Shown: positions 19,933-29,590 of the stretch, in pieces
Position numbering within the stretch: position 1 is the stretch's first letter
How the letters are laid out: the number at the start of each line of letters is the position of its first letter
Origin: Bacillus sp. N1-1
Lineage (GTDB): Bacteria > Bacillota > Bacilli > Bacillales > Guptibacillaceae
Length of the DNA: 64,000 nucleotides
Direction: 5' to 3'
NCBI RefSeq assembly: GCF_009818105.1
Contig: NZ_CP046564.1
Location: forward strand, 2,728,001-2,792,000
The notes under the pieces: model-generated
Told to the model about the DNA's origin: nothing
Database searches by the model: none
What the model saw: the letters and a program-made list of their open reading frames with translations, nothing else
Position numbers and translations under genes: made by a program

Positions 19933-20015
19933 TCCTTCACTCTCCTCGCTCTTGCTCACACCTCCAACATGGCTGTATCTATAATTTTGCCTTGAGTTGC
20001 CGTTATTATAACCTC

Positions 20016-20051
20016 TAAAAATGAAAATGCTACCCTCAGTTGGATAGCATT
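20016..20051 (-). terminator. Terminator of recN
   Basis: AATGCTA / TAGCATT stem (extended by imperfect C/G pairs) and TTTTCATTTTT on the minus strand, just after the recN stop. Confidence 0.7.
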
Positions 20052-20056
20052 ACATA

Positions 20057-21754
20057 TCATGATTTAATTTGGTTTGCTTGATATAACAATTCTTTTGCAT
20101 GTTTCTTTGTAAGCTCCGTCATCTCGGCGCCAGCAATCATTCTTCCAAGTTCTTCTATTTGTTCATTTGTACTTAAATTTCCAACACTTGTCTTTGTTCG
20201 ACCTTCACCCGTTTCTTCTTTTGAAATATAAAGGTGATGATCGGCCATCGCTGCAACTTGAGGAAGGTGAGTAATAACAAGTACTTGGGACCCGGCGGAA
20301 AGACGCTGTATCTTCTCAGCCATCGCTTGGGCAACCCTTCCACTTACACCAGTATCTACTTCGTCAAATATGATTGATGTAATGCCTTGATGTTTCGAGA
20401 AGATGGACTTCAACGCTAACATGATACGAGATAGCTCACCACCAGAAGCCGTTTTAGAAAGCTCCTTAAGCGGCTCGCCCGGATTGGTAGAGATCATAAA
20501 ATCAATATCATCTTGTCCGGATCGATGGAAAAAGTCTTTCTTACTTTCATCACGTTCATTAAAATGAATTGCGAATTCTGTTTTCTCCATATAAAGATCT
20601 CTAAGCTCATGGTGAATTGATCCAACAAGCTCACTAGCAACTTTTTTTCGAAGTCCGGTCAAATTATGAGCCTCTACCGTTAAATCAGCTTTTATGCCCT
20701 TTAAGTCGGCCTGTAGCTCTTCTACGCGATCTTCTCTGTTTAATAACTCATCTACTTCATCTTCAATCGAAGCTGCATACTCCAATATGTCTTCTACAGA
20801 TTCTCCATACTTTCGCTTTAATAGTTGAATTTCGTTTAGTCGTTCTTCTACAAAATCCAATCGTGCGGGATCAAATTCAAGTTGATCACGATATGTATTT
20901 AATTTACCTGCCGTTTCTTCAAGCAGATAAAATTGATTGGCTACTTCTTCATGATATCCCTGCAGTTCTTCATCAAGGTCCGCAACCGACTCCAGTTGTG
21001 ACATCGCAAGTCCTACCCAGTCTAGTCCTTTATTATCTCCATGTAGGGAATCATAAACATCCTGAAGAGCCGTATATAGTTTTTCAAAATTGCCTAATCG
21101 TAATTTCTCGTCCATTAACTGATCATCTTCATTAGGAGAAAGCTCAGCTTTCGTGATTTCTTCAAGTTGATATTGAATTAAATCCAGTCTATGAGCCATC
21201 TGTTGTTCATTCTCAGTTAAATTTTTCATTTGTTGCTGGATTTTTTTGTATCTTTGAAAGATTTCCCTGTATTCAAAAAGAGCTGGACCAATTGATCGTT
21301 CCCCAAACTGATCGAGCAAAGTAAGATGCTTATCAGATTGCATTAAATCCTGATGTTCATGCTGCCCATGAATGTCAATAAGTGTTTGACCAATCTCTCG
21401 CAAAATTCCAAGCGTCACTAACTTTCCATTAACTCGGCAGATGCTTTTACCTGTATGTGAAATATCACGGCGCAGTACCACCATGCCATCTGTAAACTCG
21501 ATTCCTACATCTTCAAGTTTTTGCACCGTTGGATGGTTTGTATCAATATGAAATAATCCTTCAATTTCTGCTTTTTTCGTTCCATAACGAACGAATTCAG
21601 CTGAACCTCTCCCACCAACTAATAGCCCTATGGCATCAATAATGATGGATTTACCAGCACCTGTTTCTCCAGTAAGAACGGTTAACCCACGCTCAAATGA
21701 AACGGTAATCGCTTCTATGATCGCAAAATTACGAATGGATAGTTCCGCTAACAT
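20057..21754 (-). CDS. recN: DNA repair protein RecN
   Basis: SMC-like ATPase (565 aa) acting early in double-strand break repair. Walker A GETGAGKSIIIDAIG (residues 30-44), central coiled coil (about 150-370), signature TASGGELSRIMLALK and Walker B SIIFDEVDTGVSGRVAQ. Length is typical for the family. The ATG has AAAGGTGGGAG upstream. Lies 34 bp after argR, probably co-transcribed with it. Confidence 0.95.
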   Translation of the reverse strand: MLAELSIRNFAIIEAITVSFERGLTVLTGETGAGKSIIIDAIGLLVGGRGSAEFVRYGTKKAEIEGLFHIDTNHPTVQKLEDVGIEFTDGMVVLRRDISHTGKSICRVNGKLVTLGILREIGQTLIDIHGQHEHQDLMQSDKHLTLLDQFGERSIGPALFEYREIFQRYKKIQQQMKNLTENEQQMAHRLDLIQYQLEEITKAELSPNEDDQLMDEKLRLGNFEKLYTALQDVYDSLHGDNKGLDWVGLAMSQLESVADLDEELQGYHEEVANQFYLLEETAGKLNTYRDQLEFDPARLDFVEERLNEIQLLKRKYGESVEDILEYAASIEDEVDELLNREDRVEELQADLKGIKADLTVEAHNLTGLRKKVASELVGSIHHELRDLYMEKTEFAIHFNERDESKKDFFHRSGQDDIDFMISTNPGEPLKELSKTASGGELSRIMLALKSIFSKHQGITSIIFDEVDTGVSGRVAQAMAEKIQRLSAGSQVLVITHLPQVAAMADHHLYISKEETGEGRTKTSVGNLSTNEQIEELGRMIAGAEMTELTKKHAKELLYQANQIKS

Positions 21755-21788
21755 ATTCTCCCACCTTTAAAGATCCTCATTCAATATT

Positions 21789-22238
21789 CTACAGCATATC
21801 AATAAACCGTTGTGATAAAATTGGGGCGGCATCGGCGCTCTTACAAATGATTAGAATCGTATCATCTCCGCTTATATTCCCCATAATCTCTTCCCAGTCT
21901 AGATTATCGATTAGAGCACCGATAGCATTAGCGTTACCAGGAAGCGTTTTCATTACAATAAGATGATCCGCATGATCAATACTAATAAACGCGTCGGTTA
22001 AAGTTCTTTTTAATTTTTGAAGCGGGTTAAAGCGCTGATCTGCTGGCAGACTGTATTTATACCTGCCGTCGATTGTTGGCACTTTAACAAGATGAAGCTC
22101 TTTGATATCTCTTGAAACTGTTGCTTGCGTAACGTTAAACCCTGCACTTTTAAGACAATAGACAAGCTCATCCTGTGTCTCAACATCTTGATTGGCAATC
22201 ATTTCACGTATCTTGATATGACGTTGTCCCTTATTCAT
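21789..22238 (-). CDS. argR: Arginine repressor ArgR/AhrC
   Basis: Arginine-responsive hexameric regulator (149 aa) of arginine biosynthesis and catabolism. The N-terminal winged helix contains the recognition stretch [14 protein letters not shown]; the C-terminal arginine-binding core ends with [12 protein letters not shown], where Asp-Asp contacts arginine. CCGGAGG precedes the ATG. In this window its likely targets include artPQM and its own promoter, both carrying ARG-box-like sites. Confidence 0.95.
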   Translation of the reverse strand: MNKGQRHIKIREMIANQDVETQDELVYCLKSAGFNVTQATVSRDIKELHLVKVPTIDGRYKYSLPADQRFNPLQKLKRTLTDAFISIDHADHLIVMKTLPGNANAIGALIDNLDWEEIMGNISGDDTILIICKSADAAPILSQRFIDML

Positions 22239-22273
22239 TGTATAACCTCCGGCAAGTAAAATCTGACAGCCTT

Positions 22274-22320
22274 ATTATATAGTCCCAAGCCTTTTTTGTA
22301 TAGACCCTCATAAATATTCA
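22274..22320 (-). promoter_or_regulatory. argR promoter with candidate ARG box
   Basis: TATACA (22297-22302), a 17-bp spacer and TATAAT (22274-22279) on the minus strand point to argR. Immediately upstream TGAATATTTATGAG (22307-22320) matches 11 of 14 positions of the ARG box, which suggests autoregulation. Confidence 0.55.
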
Positions 22321-22377
22321 CTTACTAAAAGAAAAGTCCACCGTTCCAAATTCAGAAAACCTGATAGAATGATGAAC

Positions 22378-22407
22378 GAGAAAAAGGACACACATCGTGT
22401 ATCCTTT
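22378..22407 (-). terminator. Terminator of tlyA
   Basis: AAAGGA-ACAC / GTGT-TCCTTT stem with a 3-nt loop, followed on the minus strand by TTTTTCTC. The stem starts within the tlyA stop codon. Confidence 0.75.
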
Positions 22408-23212
22408 ATAATTTCTGATGTGCTTCTTCAACAACTTCTTCTGCAGAAGGAACATTTTCGACTATGCTCTCCTGTTTCCAGCCAAGATATAATAGAAATT
22501 CGATATTTCCTTCGCCACCAGTTATTGGTGAATATGATATACCGTTTACTTGATAGCCTTCTTGTTCAGCGAAATCCATCATTTCTTTCAATACACGATG
22601 ATGAATTTTTTTATCACGGACAATTCCTTTTTTGCCTATTTCTCCACGGCCTGCTTCAAATTGCGGTTTGACGAGAGCGATTACTTCACCGTTCTCTTTC
22701 AAAATTCCTTTTAAGACAGGCAGGATTAATTTCAAAGAAATGAACGACACATCTATTGTGGCGAGATCAGGGAGTCCTTGACCAAAATCATCTCTGACCG
22801 CATATCGAAAATTCGTTCTTTCTTTCACAACCACACGATCGTCTACTCGCAGTTTCCAAGCTAATTGATTGTAACCTACATCAAGTGCATAAACGAGCGA
22901 AGCGCCATTTTGAAGTGCACAGTCTGTAAAACCACCAGTAGAAGAACCAATATCTAAAACTACTTTGTTTGCGGGATCAAGAGAGAAGACGTCAATAGCC
23001 TTCTCTAACTTTAAACCGCCACGTCCAACATAACGTAGCGTATCTCCTTTAATTTGAAGAAGAATATCTTCTGGGACTTTCATGCCCGGCTTGTCCATCC
23101 TTTCCGTCTCTGAAAAGACAAGACCTGCCATAATTGCTCTTTTTGCTTTTTCTCTCGTATCAATTAAACCTCGGTTTACAAGGAGTACATCAAGTCTTTC
23201 TTTTTTTGCCAT
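22406..23212 (-). CDS. yqxC: TlyA-family rRNA 2'-O-methyltransferase YqxC
   Basis: S4 RNA-binding domain (residues 5-65, ERLDVLLVNRGLIDTREKAK) fused to an FtsJ-like SAM methyltransferase (268 aa). The SAM motif reads VVLDIGSSTGGFTDC. TlyA enzymes 2'-O-methylate ribosomal RNA; some are also called hemolysins, which is not implied here. It follows dxs by 6 bp in the isoprenoid operon, as in B. subtilis. Confidence 0.92.
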   Translation of the reverse strand: MAKKERLDVLLVNRGLIDTREKAKRAIMAGLVFSETERMDKPGMKVPEDILLQIKGDTLRYVGRGGLKLEKAIDVFSLDPANKVVLDIGSSTGGFTDCALQNGASLVYALDVGYNQLAWKLRVDDRVVVKERTNFRYAVRDDFGQGLPDLATIDVSFISLKLILPVLKGILKENGEVIALVKPQFEAGRGEIGKKGIVRDKKIHHRVLKEMMDFAEQEGYQVNGISYSPITGGEGNIEFLLYLGWKQESIVENVPSAEEVVEEAHQKL

Positions 23213-23218
23213 GCTTTT

Positions 23219-25111
23219 TTATGCCCTCTTTTGTTTTGCTGGAGTCATTTTCTTTGCTTTCTCAGCAATGTCATCTGGAGTTAATCCAATTTCTTTTAAT
23301 AACTCACTTACACTACCGTGTTCGATATAAGCATCCGGAATTCCCATTCGTTGAATACCACCGTGCTGATAGCCACTGTCATTAACATATTCTAGAACGG
23401 CACTACCGAATCCACCTTGAAGAATAGCTTCTTCGACCGTAAGCATCGGTATGCCTTCTTGCATAAGATCAGCAATCATTTTCTCATCTAAAGGTTTAAT
23501 GAAGCGAGCGTTAATAACCCGAGCTGAAATACCTTCTTTTTCTAATTTATCCGCAGCACTCAACAGATCTTGTAACGTAGGACCAAATGACAAGAGAGCA
23601 ATATCCGTACCTTCACGCATCACTTCCCAGCTGCCAATTTGAATTTCCTTTAGTTCTTGATCCATCTTTGTACCAATGCCGTTCCCTCTAGGATAGCGTA
23701 CAGCAATTGGTCCCTGATTGTACTTCAAACTTGTATAAACCATATGCTGCAATTCATTCTCATCTTTCGCCATCATAAGGACCATATTAGGCAAGTGTCT
23801 AAGGAAAGAGATATCGAAAACACCCTGGTGCGTTTCACCATCTGCTCCTACAAGCCCAGAACGATCAATCGCTAGGAAAACATTCAAGTTTTGTCTGCAA
23901 ACGTCATGAACGAGCTGATCATAAGCTCTTTGGAGAAACGTAGAATAAATCGATAATACCGGTTTTAATTCCTGAGTAGCAAGTCCTGCAGCCATTGTAG
24001 TAGCATGCTGCTCAGCTATACCAACGTCAAAAAGTCTTTCTGGGAATTGTTTTTCAAACGCTTCCCACTTAGAGCCTACTGTCATTGCTGGAGTGATGAC
24101 TGAGATGCGATCGTCCTTCTCTGCAAGCTTTCGCACCGTTTCACTAACGACCTTACTATATCCAGGCGCTGCGACTTTCGGTTTGATTTGTTTACCAGCT
24201 TCAATCTTATAAGGACTCACACCGTGCCAAACGCCAATTTGATCGCTTTCTGCAGGTTGATAGCCTTTTCCTTTTTTCGTAAGTACGTGAATAAGGACCG
24301 GTCCCTTTGTCTTCTTAGCATATTTAACGTTTTCCATTAACGCTTCAACGTCATGACCATCTACTGGTCCAAGGTAGGTAAAGCCAAGCTCCTCAAAGAA
24401 AATTCCTGAAACCAACAAATATTTCAAAGCATCTTTCACACGCTCAGCCGTTGAAGCTAGTGCTCCACCAAACGCAGGGATTTTTTTAAGTAAATACTCA
24501 AGCTCATCTTTCGCTTTATGATATTTGCCAGCTGTGCGGAGCTTTCCTAAAATGTTATGAAGAGCACCTACATTTGGAGCAATGGACATTTCATTGTCAT
24601 TTAAGATGACAAGCATGTCTTTTTGTTCATGTCCGATATGATTAAGAGCTTCAAGTGCCATCCCACCTGTAAGAGCCCCATCTCCAATAATCGCAACTAC
24701 ACTTTCGTCAGAGCCTTTCATATCTCGAGCAGCAGCCATCCCCATTGCTGCTGATAGTGAGGTAGAGCTATGCCCAGTTTCCCAGACGTCATGCTCACTT
24801 TCATTTCGTTTTGGAAAACCACAAAGACCTTTATATTTACGTAGCGTATCAAATCTCGAAGCTCGTCCAGTGAGGATTTTATGGACATAAGCCTGATGAC
24901 CAACATCCCAAATAAATTTATCTTTTGGGCTATCATAAATTTTATGAAGCACGATTGTAAGTTCTACTACGCCAAGATTAGGTCCAAGATGTCCACCAGT
25001 TTCGGATAGTTTGTTAATTAAAAAGCTTCTAATCTCTTCAGCAAGCTCGGTCATATCGTTCATATCATAATTCTTTAGAAACTTAGGATTCTCAATCTTT
25101 TCTAAATCCAT
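23219..25111 (-). CDS. dxs: 1-deoxy-D-xylulose-5-phosphate synthase
   Basis: First enzyme of the MEP isoprenoid pathway (630 aa): condenses pyruvate and glyceraldehyde 3-phosphate using thiamine diphosphate. Transketolase layout: [18 protein letters not shown] to LNDNEMSI binds the cofactor, [16 protein letters not shown] belongs to the pyrimidine domain, and DVGIAEQHA contains the catalytic Glu. GGGGAGGACATTCCC precedes the ATG. In one operon with ispA, OLE, oapA and yqxC. Confidence 0.96.
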   Translation of the reverse strand: MDLEKIENPKFLKNYDMNDMTELAEEIRSFLINKLSETGGHLGPNLGVVELTIVLHKIYDSPKDKFIWDVGHQAYVHKILTGRASRFDTLRKYKGLCGFPKRNESEHDVWETGHSSTSLSAAMGMAAARDMKGSDESVVAIIGDGALTGGMALEALNHIGHEQKDMLVILNDNEMSIAPNVGALHNILGKLRTAGKYHKAKDELEYLLKKIPAFGGALASTAERVKDALKYLLVSGIFFEELGFTYLGPVDGHDVEALMENVKYAKKTKGPVLIHVLTKKGKGYQPAESDQIGVWHGVSPYKIEAGKQIKPKVAAPGYSKVVSETVRKLAEKDDRISVITPAMTVGSKWEAFEKQFPERLFDVGIAEQHATTMAAGLATQELKPVLSIYSTFLQRAYDQLVHDVCRQNLNVFLAIDRSGLVGADGETHQGVFDISFLRHLPNMVLMMAKDENELQHMVYTSLKYNQGPIAVRYPRGNGIGTKMDQELKEIQIGSWEVMREGTDIALLSFGPTLQDLLSAADKLEKEGISARVINARFIKPLDEKMIADLMQEGIPMLTVEEAILQGGFGSAVLEYVNDSGYQHGGIQRMGIPDAYIEHGSVSELLKEIGLTPDDIAEKAKKMTPAKQKRA

Positions 25112-25129
25112 GGGAATGTCCTCCCCTTC

Positions 25130-25738
25130 TTATTTCGATTTACGGTTTCCCTTTTTCTTTTTGGATTGTTTGTCCACCATCTTGATCTTAAATGTTTTTT
25201 CTACATAGTATAAAAATCTACCTACTTGAAAGATGATACCTGTAGAAAAGTGGATGGCAAACGTTTTTCCGAGCGCTTTTCCTCCAACCGTTAACGCAGC
25301 AATGACGCTTGTAAATACTACTGATATTATATATTGAAACAAAGATCCATCGCTATGTCCAAGCTGAAGTGTTAATTGGACGACAACGGTTGCAGAGGCT
25401 GTACCACTTATAATACCCGATATATCACCAATTACATCATTACAGAAGCTTGCAACACGATCTGCGTTACGTGTCACAAAGATCGCATGTTTCGCACCAG
25501 TAAGACGTTCTGCGGCCATCGCATGAAATGGCACTTCGTTTGCGGCAGTAGAAGCTACACCAATTGTATCAAAGAATATCCCAATTAGAACGATCAACAG
25601 AACCACAATCATACCAATTGCCCATGAAACTCCACTTAATACCGCTGTTGATATAATTGAAAAAATAGCCGCTAACACAAGTGTGATAACGGCAATAGCT
25701 AAACTCCAGTTTATGGATTTTGATACGGAAGCTTTCAT
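25130..25738 (-). CDS. oapA: OLE RNA-associated membrane protein OapA
   Basis: A 202-aa protein with four predicted membrane helices (about 12-34, 38-60, 100-122, 133-156) and a strongly basic tail (QSKKKKGNRKSK). The pattern after helix 2 resembles DUF21/CNNM membrane domains, which explains CorB-like annotations. It contains consecutive GxxxG motifs (GDISG, GIISG at 104-112). OapA binds OLE RNA and places it at the membrane in Bacillus halodurans, where the genes have the same order ispA-ole-oapA-dxs. The ATG follows CAAGGAGTAGAT. Identification rests on locus, topology and the adjacent RNA. Confidence 0.85.
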   Translation of the reverse strand: MKASVSKSINWSLAIAVITLVLAAIFSIISTAVLSGVSWAIGMIVVLLIVLIGIFFDTIGVASTAANEVPFHAMAAERLTGAKHAIFVTRNADRVASFCNDVIGDISGIISGTASATVVVQLTLQLGHSDGSLFQYIISVVFTSVIAALTVGGKALGKTFAIHFSTGIIFQVGRFLYYVEKTFKIKMVDKQSKKKKGNRKSK

Positions 25739-25767
25739 ATCTACTCCTTGTCCATTATATAATCACA

Positions 25768-25841
25768 TAAAAATAGGTATTCAACTAACAGGACATCAAG
25801 GGGTCAGTTCGTTTCCCCCTGTTCCCTGTCAGTTGAATACC
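25768..25841 (-). other. Long hairpin between OLE RNA and oapA
   Basis: A 17-bp stem (25776-25792 with 25825-25841, one mismatch) encloses a second small stem (GGGG/CCCC). On the minus strand the outer stem is followed by TATTTTTATG. It could terminate or pause OLE transcription before oapA, or define a processed 3' end of OLE. Confidence 0.6.
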
Positions 25842-25845
25842 CCTG

Positions 25846-26464
25846 CTGTATTATGTATCGCAGAGTGGTCACTTAAAGAGTAAAGACTGCGGCTTAGGTC
25901 CAGTAGGTTTTCCCAGATTGATACCTCAACGTCGCCGTTCAGGCGGTTTCCCTTTACATCAATCTTAGCGTAGTCACCATGCGCTAGACTGGATTACCAC
26001 TTAGTCCGCACTATAATCCCCTTTAAGTGTCACTCGGAACAGTCTAGGAGTTTTCCTCAACAGTTCCACACATTTCCTAGCCTCTTTTGCAGAGCAGATT
26101 TCATATGGGTGGTAGGAAAAAAGCGGCCGGCCGAGCTGCAAATTTCCAATAATCCATAATCCCCTCTAGCTCCACTCAAGGCAGGCTACGCTGTTCAACT
26201 GCGTTCCCATGCAGCTGCAACAGGTTCATACCCCAATTCATAGCAGGCAGCGTTAACCGCTCTGCTACAAGAATGGGCCTCCGCGGAAGCAGGGTCAACG
26301 CCCACATGCCTTTGTGGATCGCCCTGCGACCTTAACTCCCAGCATCGACCCAAGTCTGGGCGACTCAAGCCAACACCAGGAACTTCATCGATGTGCCCTA
26401 TGGCGGATTTTTAGGCCCGCCTTCAGAAATGGCGAACTGACTAGAATACTGCACCACTCAGTCT
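25846..26464 (-). ncRNA. ole: OLE RNA (ornate, large, extremophilic)
   Basis: A stretch of about 620 nt, richer in G+C than the surrounding spacers, with no credible ORF, between ispA and oapA, the locus known for OLE RNA. On the minus strand many nested stems are visible. The ends pair (GAGTGGT 26453-26459 with ACCACTC 25863-25869). GGCGG/CCGCC occurs at 26402-26421. GCAGGG/CCCTGC (26289-26327) encloses CCACA/TGTGG. CTAGGA/TCCTAG lies near 26044-26081. GATTGAT/ATCAATC (25916-25964) encloses CGCC/GGCG. The motif GGGGATTAT occurs twice (26156-26164 and 26013-26021). In B. halodurans OLE forms a membrane ribonucleoprotein tied to Mg2+, cold and alcohol tolerance. The 5' end is set from the promoter; the 3' end is approximate. 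Confidence 0.9.
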
Positions 26465-26470
26465 TAATCT

Positions 26471-26499
26471 ATTATACCACACATTGTATTTATGCTCAA
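26471..26499 (-). promoter_or_regulatory. Promoter of OLE RNA
   Basis: TTGAGC (26494-26499), exactly 17 bp, and TATAAT (26471-26476) on the minus strand, placed between the ispA stop and the first OLE helix. Start predicted near 26464. It would let OLE and oapA be expressed apart from the upstream xse-ispA genes. Confidence 0.8.
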
Positions 26500-26506
26500 T
26501 TATGTG

Positions 26507-27388
26507 TTAGTGGTCACGCTCTACAATAAATTTCGCAATTGATTGTAACGTTTCTTTTTCTACGTTAGCAGCAGTTAGATGGGCTAACCCCTCTTTAAAA
26601 TGGTGATTAAGTTTTTCTTTTGCTCCCTCCAGCGTGAGAAGCTTTGGATAAGTACTTTTTTCGTTCGTTTCATCACTACCAGGAAGTTTTCCGATCTTCC
26701 CTTCGTCTCCTTCAACGTCAAGAATATCATCGCTAATTTGGAAGGAAAGGCCTATGTGTTCGCCAAAAGCACGTAGATGCTCACGTTGATGAGTTGTTGC
26801 ATGACCAATTATTGCCCCAGCCATAATGGAGAATACAAGCAGTTTTCCTGTTTTATGTTGATGAATGTATTCAAGTTGTTCTAGCGTTAATTCTTGCTTC
26901 TCCCCGTCTAAATCCGCCATTTGTCCTCCTACCATTCCGGAAGGACCAGCAGCGTGTGATAACAATTTGATCAAATCAACTTTTTGTTCACTTGTTAAAT
27001 TGGAATCTGCAATAAGTTCAAAGCTTTGGGTTAATAGCGCATCTCCAGCAAGAATAGCTGTAGCCTCCCCAAAAACGATATGGTTTGTTGGTTTACCTCG
27101 ACGTAAATCGTCATCGTCCATTGCAGGCAAGTCATCATGAATAAGTGAGTACGTATGAATCATTTCAACTGCACATGCCACTGGAATGGCTTCTTTAATG
27201 GAGTGACCAAATGCTTCTACGGTAGCGAGCATTAATATTGGACGGATACGTTTTCCCCCTGCGTGAATCGAATACAACATTGAATCCTTCAATGATTGTG
27301 GCATCTCCAAGCGGTCAATGTATGCGGGAAGTTCTTCATCCAACAGTTTCTTACATTCGTTCATATAGGAACTGAGATCTGAAGTCAC
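26507..27388 (-). CDS. ispA: Farnesyl diphosphate synthase (polyprenyl synthetase)
   Basis: Prenyltransferase (293 aa) adding isopentenyl diphosphate to make geranyl and farnesyl diphosphate. First Asp-rich motif [19 protein letters not shown] and second motif [15 protein letters not shown] are intact; the GKRIRP substrate loop is near residue 50. GTG start overlaps the xseB stop by 4 bp (GTGA). Supplies precursors for undecaprenyl phosphate and quinones along with dxs. Confidence 0.95.
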   Translation of the reverse strand: MTSDLSSYMNECKKLLDEELPAYIDRLEMPQSLKDSMLYSIHAGGKRIRPILMLATVEAFGHSIKEAIPVACAVEMIHTYSLIHDDLPAMDDDDLRRGKPTNHIVFGEATAILAGDALLTQSFELIADSNLTSEQKVDLIKLLSHAAGPSGMVGGQMADLDGEKQELTLEQLEYIHQHKTGKLLVFSIMAGAIIGHATTHQREHLRAFGEHIGLSFQISDDILDVEGDEGKIGKLPGSDETNEKSTYPKLLTLEGAKEKLNHHFKEGLAHLTAANVEKETLQSIAKFIVERDH

Positions 27389-27621
27389 GCTTCATCCTCC
27401 TGGACAGAAAAACGTTTGATTTCACCGTTTTCTTCAACGATTTGATCCATTTTACCCTCAACAGATTGTAGCTTCTCATGACATACATTTGATAAATTCA
27501 TTCCTTCTTGAAAGAGTGAAATCGCTTTTTCAAGAGGTACATTACCTTCTTCCAATGCTCCGACAATTTGCTCTAACTTTTCCATCGCTTCTTCAAATGT
27601 TACGTTCTCATTTTTCTCCAT
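27385..27621 (-). CDS. xseB: Exodeoxyribonuclease VII small subunit
   Basis: Small helical subunit (78 aa) with the family pattern [20 protein letters not shown] and [14 protein letters not shown]. The ATG at 27621 is selected: GGAG stands ten bases upstream, and an in-frame GTG at 27630 is too close to it. It overlaps the end of xseA by 14 bp and ispA by 4 bp. Confidence 0.94.
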   Translation of the reverse strand: MEKNENVTFEEAMEKLEQIVGALEEGNVPLEKAISLFQEGMNLSNVCHEKLQSVEGKMDQIVEENGEIKRFSVQEDEA

Positions 27622-28966
27622 TCGAATCACTCTCCTCTAATCCCCATACATGGCAATCAATTTTTCCATCTGTCATTTCAAGTTTTAGAACATCTCCAGG
27701 TTGAACCTGATGAACAGATTTAATGAGTTCTTCTTCTTTATATGCAAGGCTATAACCACGCTCCATTACTTTCAATGGACTTAAAGCATTCAGTTTCCCT
27801 GCATTAAGCGAAAAATCACGTTGTTTTCCGAGTAGAACACGTTGCATTTCTTTATTTAAAGAAAGCTTAAGCTCTTCAAGCTCTTGACTTGCTTCTTTAA
27901 GAAGCTTTTGTGGATGCTGCTTCATTAGCTGCTTATGATTACGTGCTACTCGCTCTGTTGTATATGATAATAATCGCTTCATATTTCGTTGCATTCGTTC
28001 AACTTGCAAGTCAAGCTCTTGCTCCTTTTGTTTCAATAATTGATCAGGATAACGAAATGCATATGACTTCTGGAGATTTGACAACCGATCTCGATCCGTA
28101 GTTAACTTTTCTTGCATTACTCTCATTAACCTATGTACTCGTTGGTCAACCCGCTCTTTCAATTCTACTACGCTGGGTACTGCCAGTTCAGCTGCTCCAG
28201 TAGGCGTTGGTGCTCTTAAATCTGATACAAAATCAGCAATTGTAAAATCGGTCTCATGGCCAACAGCTGATATAATTGGCACTTTTGAATTTGCAATGCT
28301 TCTGGCAACTTCTTCTTCATTAAACGCCCATAACTCTTCAATTGATCCGCCACCACGTCCAACAATCAGCACATCAATCATATTCATGGCATTCGCCATC
28401 TCGATCGCCTGAACAATCGATCCCTTAGCACGACTTCCCTGAACAAGAACGGGAAACACCGTTATCCTTGCAGCAGGATAACGTCTTTTGATCGTTGTGA
28501 AAATATCTCGAATAGCTGCTCCAGTCGGGGAGGTAATCACACCAATTTCTGTAGGATATCTTGGTATTTGCTGTTTGAGGTTTTCTGAAAACAATCCTTC
28601 AAATTCGAGTTTTCGTTTCAATTCTCCATAAGCTAAATACAAATTTCCGATTCCATCGGGCTGCATCTCTTTTGCATAAAGCTGATATTGACCATACGGT
28701 TCAAACACTGATATCTCGCCTCGAATAAGGACTTTCATCCCGCTTTCCGGCTTAAATTTCATATGACGATTGTTTCCAGCGAACATCACTGCCTGAACAC
28801 GCGACTTATCATCTTTAACAGTAAAATAAAGATGCCCTCGATTGTGAAGCTTCACATTCGATAATTCACCACGCAACCAGACATCTTGAAGTGCTGGCTC
28901 ATTATCGATCATCCGCTTCACGTGTCTCGTAAGGGCTGTAACCGATATATAGCGATCCGCTTTCAC
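27608..28966 (-). CDS. xseA: Exodeoxyribonuclease VII large subunit
   Basis: Catalytic subunit (452 aa) degrading single-stranded DNA with XseB. N-terminal OB fold ([20 protein letters not shown]), then the catalytic core with [14 protein letters not shown] and [23 protein letters not shown] long coiled coil follows (about 270-400). GTG start with GGAGGGG upstream. In B. subtilis folD precedes it; here nusB does. Confidence 0.95.
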   Translation of the reverse strand: MKADRYISVTALTRHVKRMIDNEPALQDVWLRGELSNVKLHNRGHLYFTVKDDKSRVQAVMFAGNNRHMKFKPESGMKVLIRGEISVFEPYGQYQLYAKEMQPDGIGNLYLAYGELKRKLEFEGLFSENLKQQIPRYPTEIGVITSPTGAAIRDIFTTIKRRYPAARITVFPVLVQGSRAKGSIVQAIEMANAMNMIDVLIVGRGGGSIEELWAFNEEEVARSIANSKVPIISAVGHETDFTIADFVSDLRAPTPTGAAELAVPSVVELKERVDQRVHRLMRVMQEKLTTDRDRLSNLQKSYAFRYPDQLLKQKEQELDLQVERMQRNMKRLLSYTTERVARNHKQLMKQHPQKLLKEASQELEELKLSLNKEMQRVLLGKQRDFSLNAGKLNALSPLKVMERGYSLAYKEEELIKSVHQVQPGDVLKLEMTDGKIDCHVWGLEESDSNGEK

Positions 28967-28987
28967 AACGTTCCCCTCCTCATTGAA

Positions 28988-29374
28988 TTAGCTTTTTTGT
29001 ATGATTTTAGAGAGGACTCCGTTTACAAAGCGTCCCGATTCTTCTCCACCGAACAATTTTGCTAGTTCAACTGCTTCATTCAAACTAACATTTACTGGTA
29101 TATCATCTCTCATCACTATTTCATACGAAGCCATTCGAAGAACAGAACGGTCTACATTACCGATTCGGCTAAAGGTCCAGTTAACAAGGTTCTCTTTAAT
29201 GACTGCATCAATCTTTTCGAGATTCTCAAGCGTTCCGAAGACAAGCTCAGATAGAAACTCGTCACCTTCTCCCTCATTTAATACGTGTTGCAGGGCCTCA
29301 CGTGGATCGGTGTCTGTTACATCTATTTGAAACAATACCTGGATGGCTTTTTCTCTTGCATGTCTTCTTTTCAT
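28988..29374 (-). CDS. nusB: Transcription antitermination factor NusB
   Basis: All-helical antitermination factor (128 aa) that binds boxA RNA with ribosomal protein S10 in rRNA transcription. MKRRHAREKAIQVLFQIDV at the N-terminus and VDRSVLRMASYEI plus NEAVELAKLFGGEESGRFV are diagnostic. AAGGGAGTATAGCA precedes the ATG. Only 21 bp separate its stop from xseA. Confidence 0.95.
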   Translation of the reverse strand: MKRRHAREKAIQVLFQIDVTDTDPREALQHVLNEGEGDEFLSELVFGTLENLEKIDAVIKENLVNWTFSRIGNVDRSVLRMASYEIVMRDDIPVNVSLNEAVELAKLFGGEESGRFVNGVLSKIIQKS

Positions 29375-29552
29375 TGCTATACTCCCTTTACGCTTATATT
29401 GCTATACCAATAAATAATAGCATATTGTGAAGGACAAATACAGGTTTTGCAATGTCCAATTGTTTTCATAAACTTAGGAAGGTTCATGAAAGGTGCTCGG
29501 ATGAGTAAAATTTATTTCATTCATGAGTGGGGTCACATTCGTAAAAAAGAGC

Positions 29553-29590
29553 CAAAAAATAAGCAGCGGGGACATGCCCCGCTGCTTATT
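29553..29590 (-). terminator. Terminator of accB-accC-yqhY
   Basis: A 14-bp stem AATAAGCAGCGGGG / CCCCGCTGCTTATT with a 5-nt loop and TTTTTT on the minus strand. One arm overlaps the yqhY stop codon. Confidence 0.9.

Noticed and set aside
26314..26529. A 71-codon plus-strand open frame across the OLE region
   Set aside because: It runs antisense through the stems of a structured RNA, has no ribosome site and no recognisable protein features.
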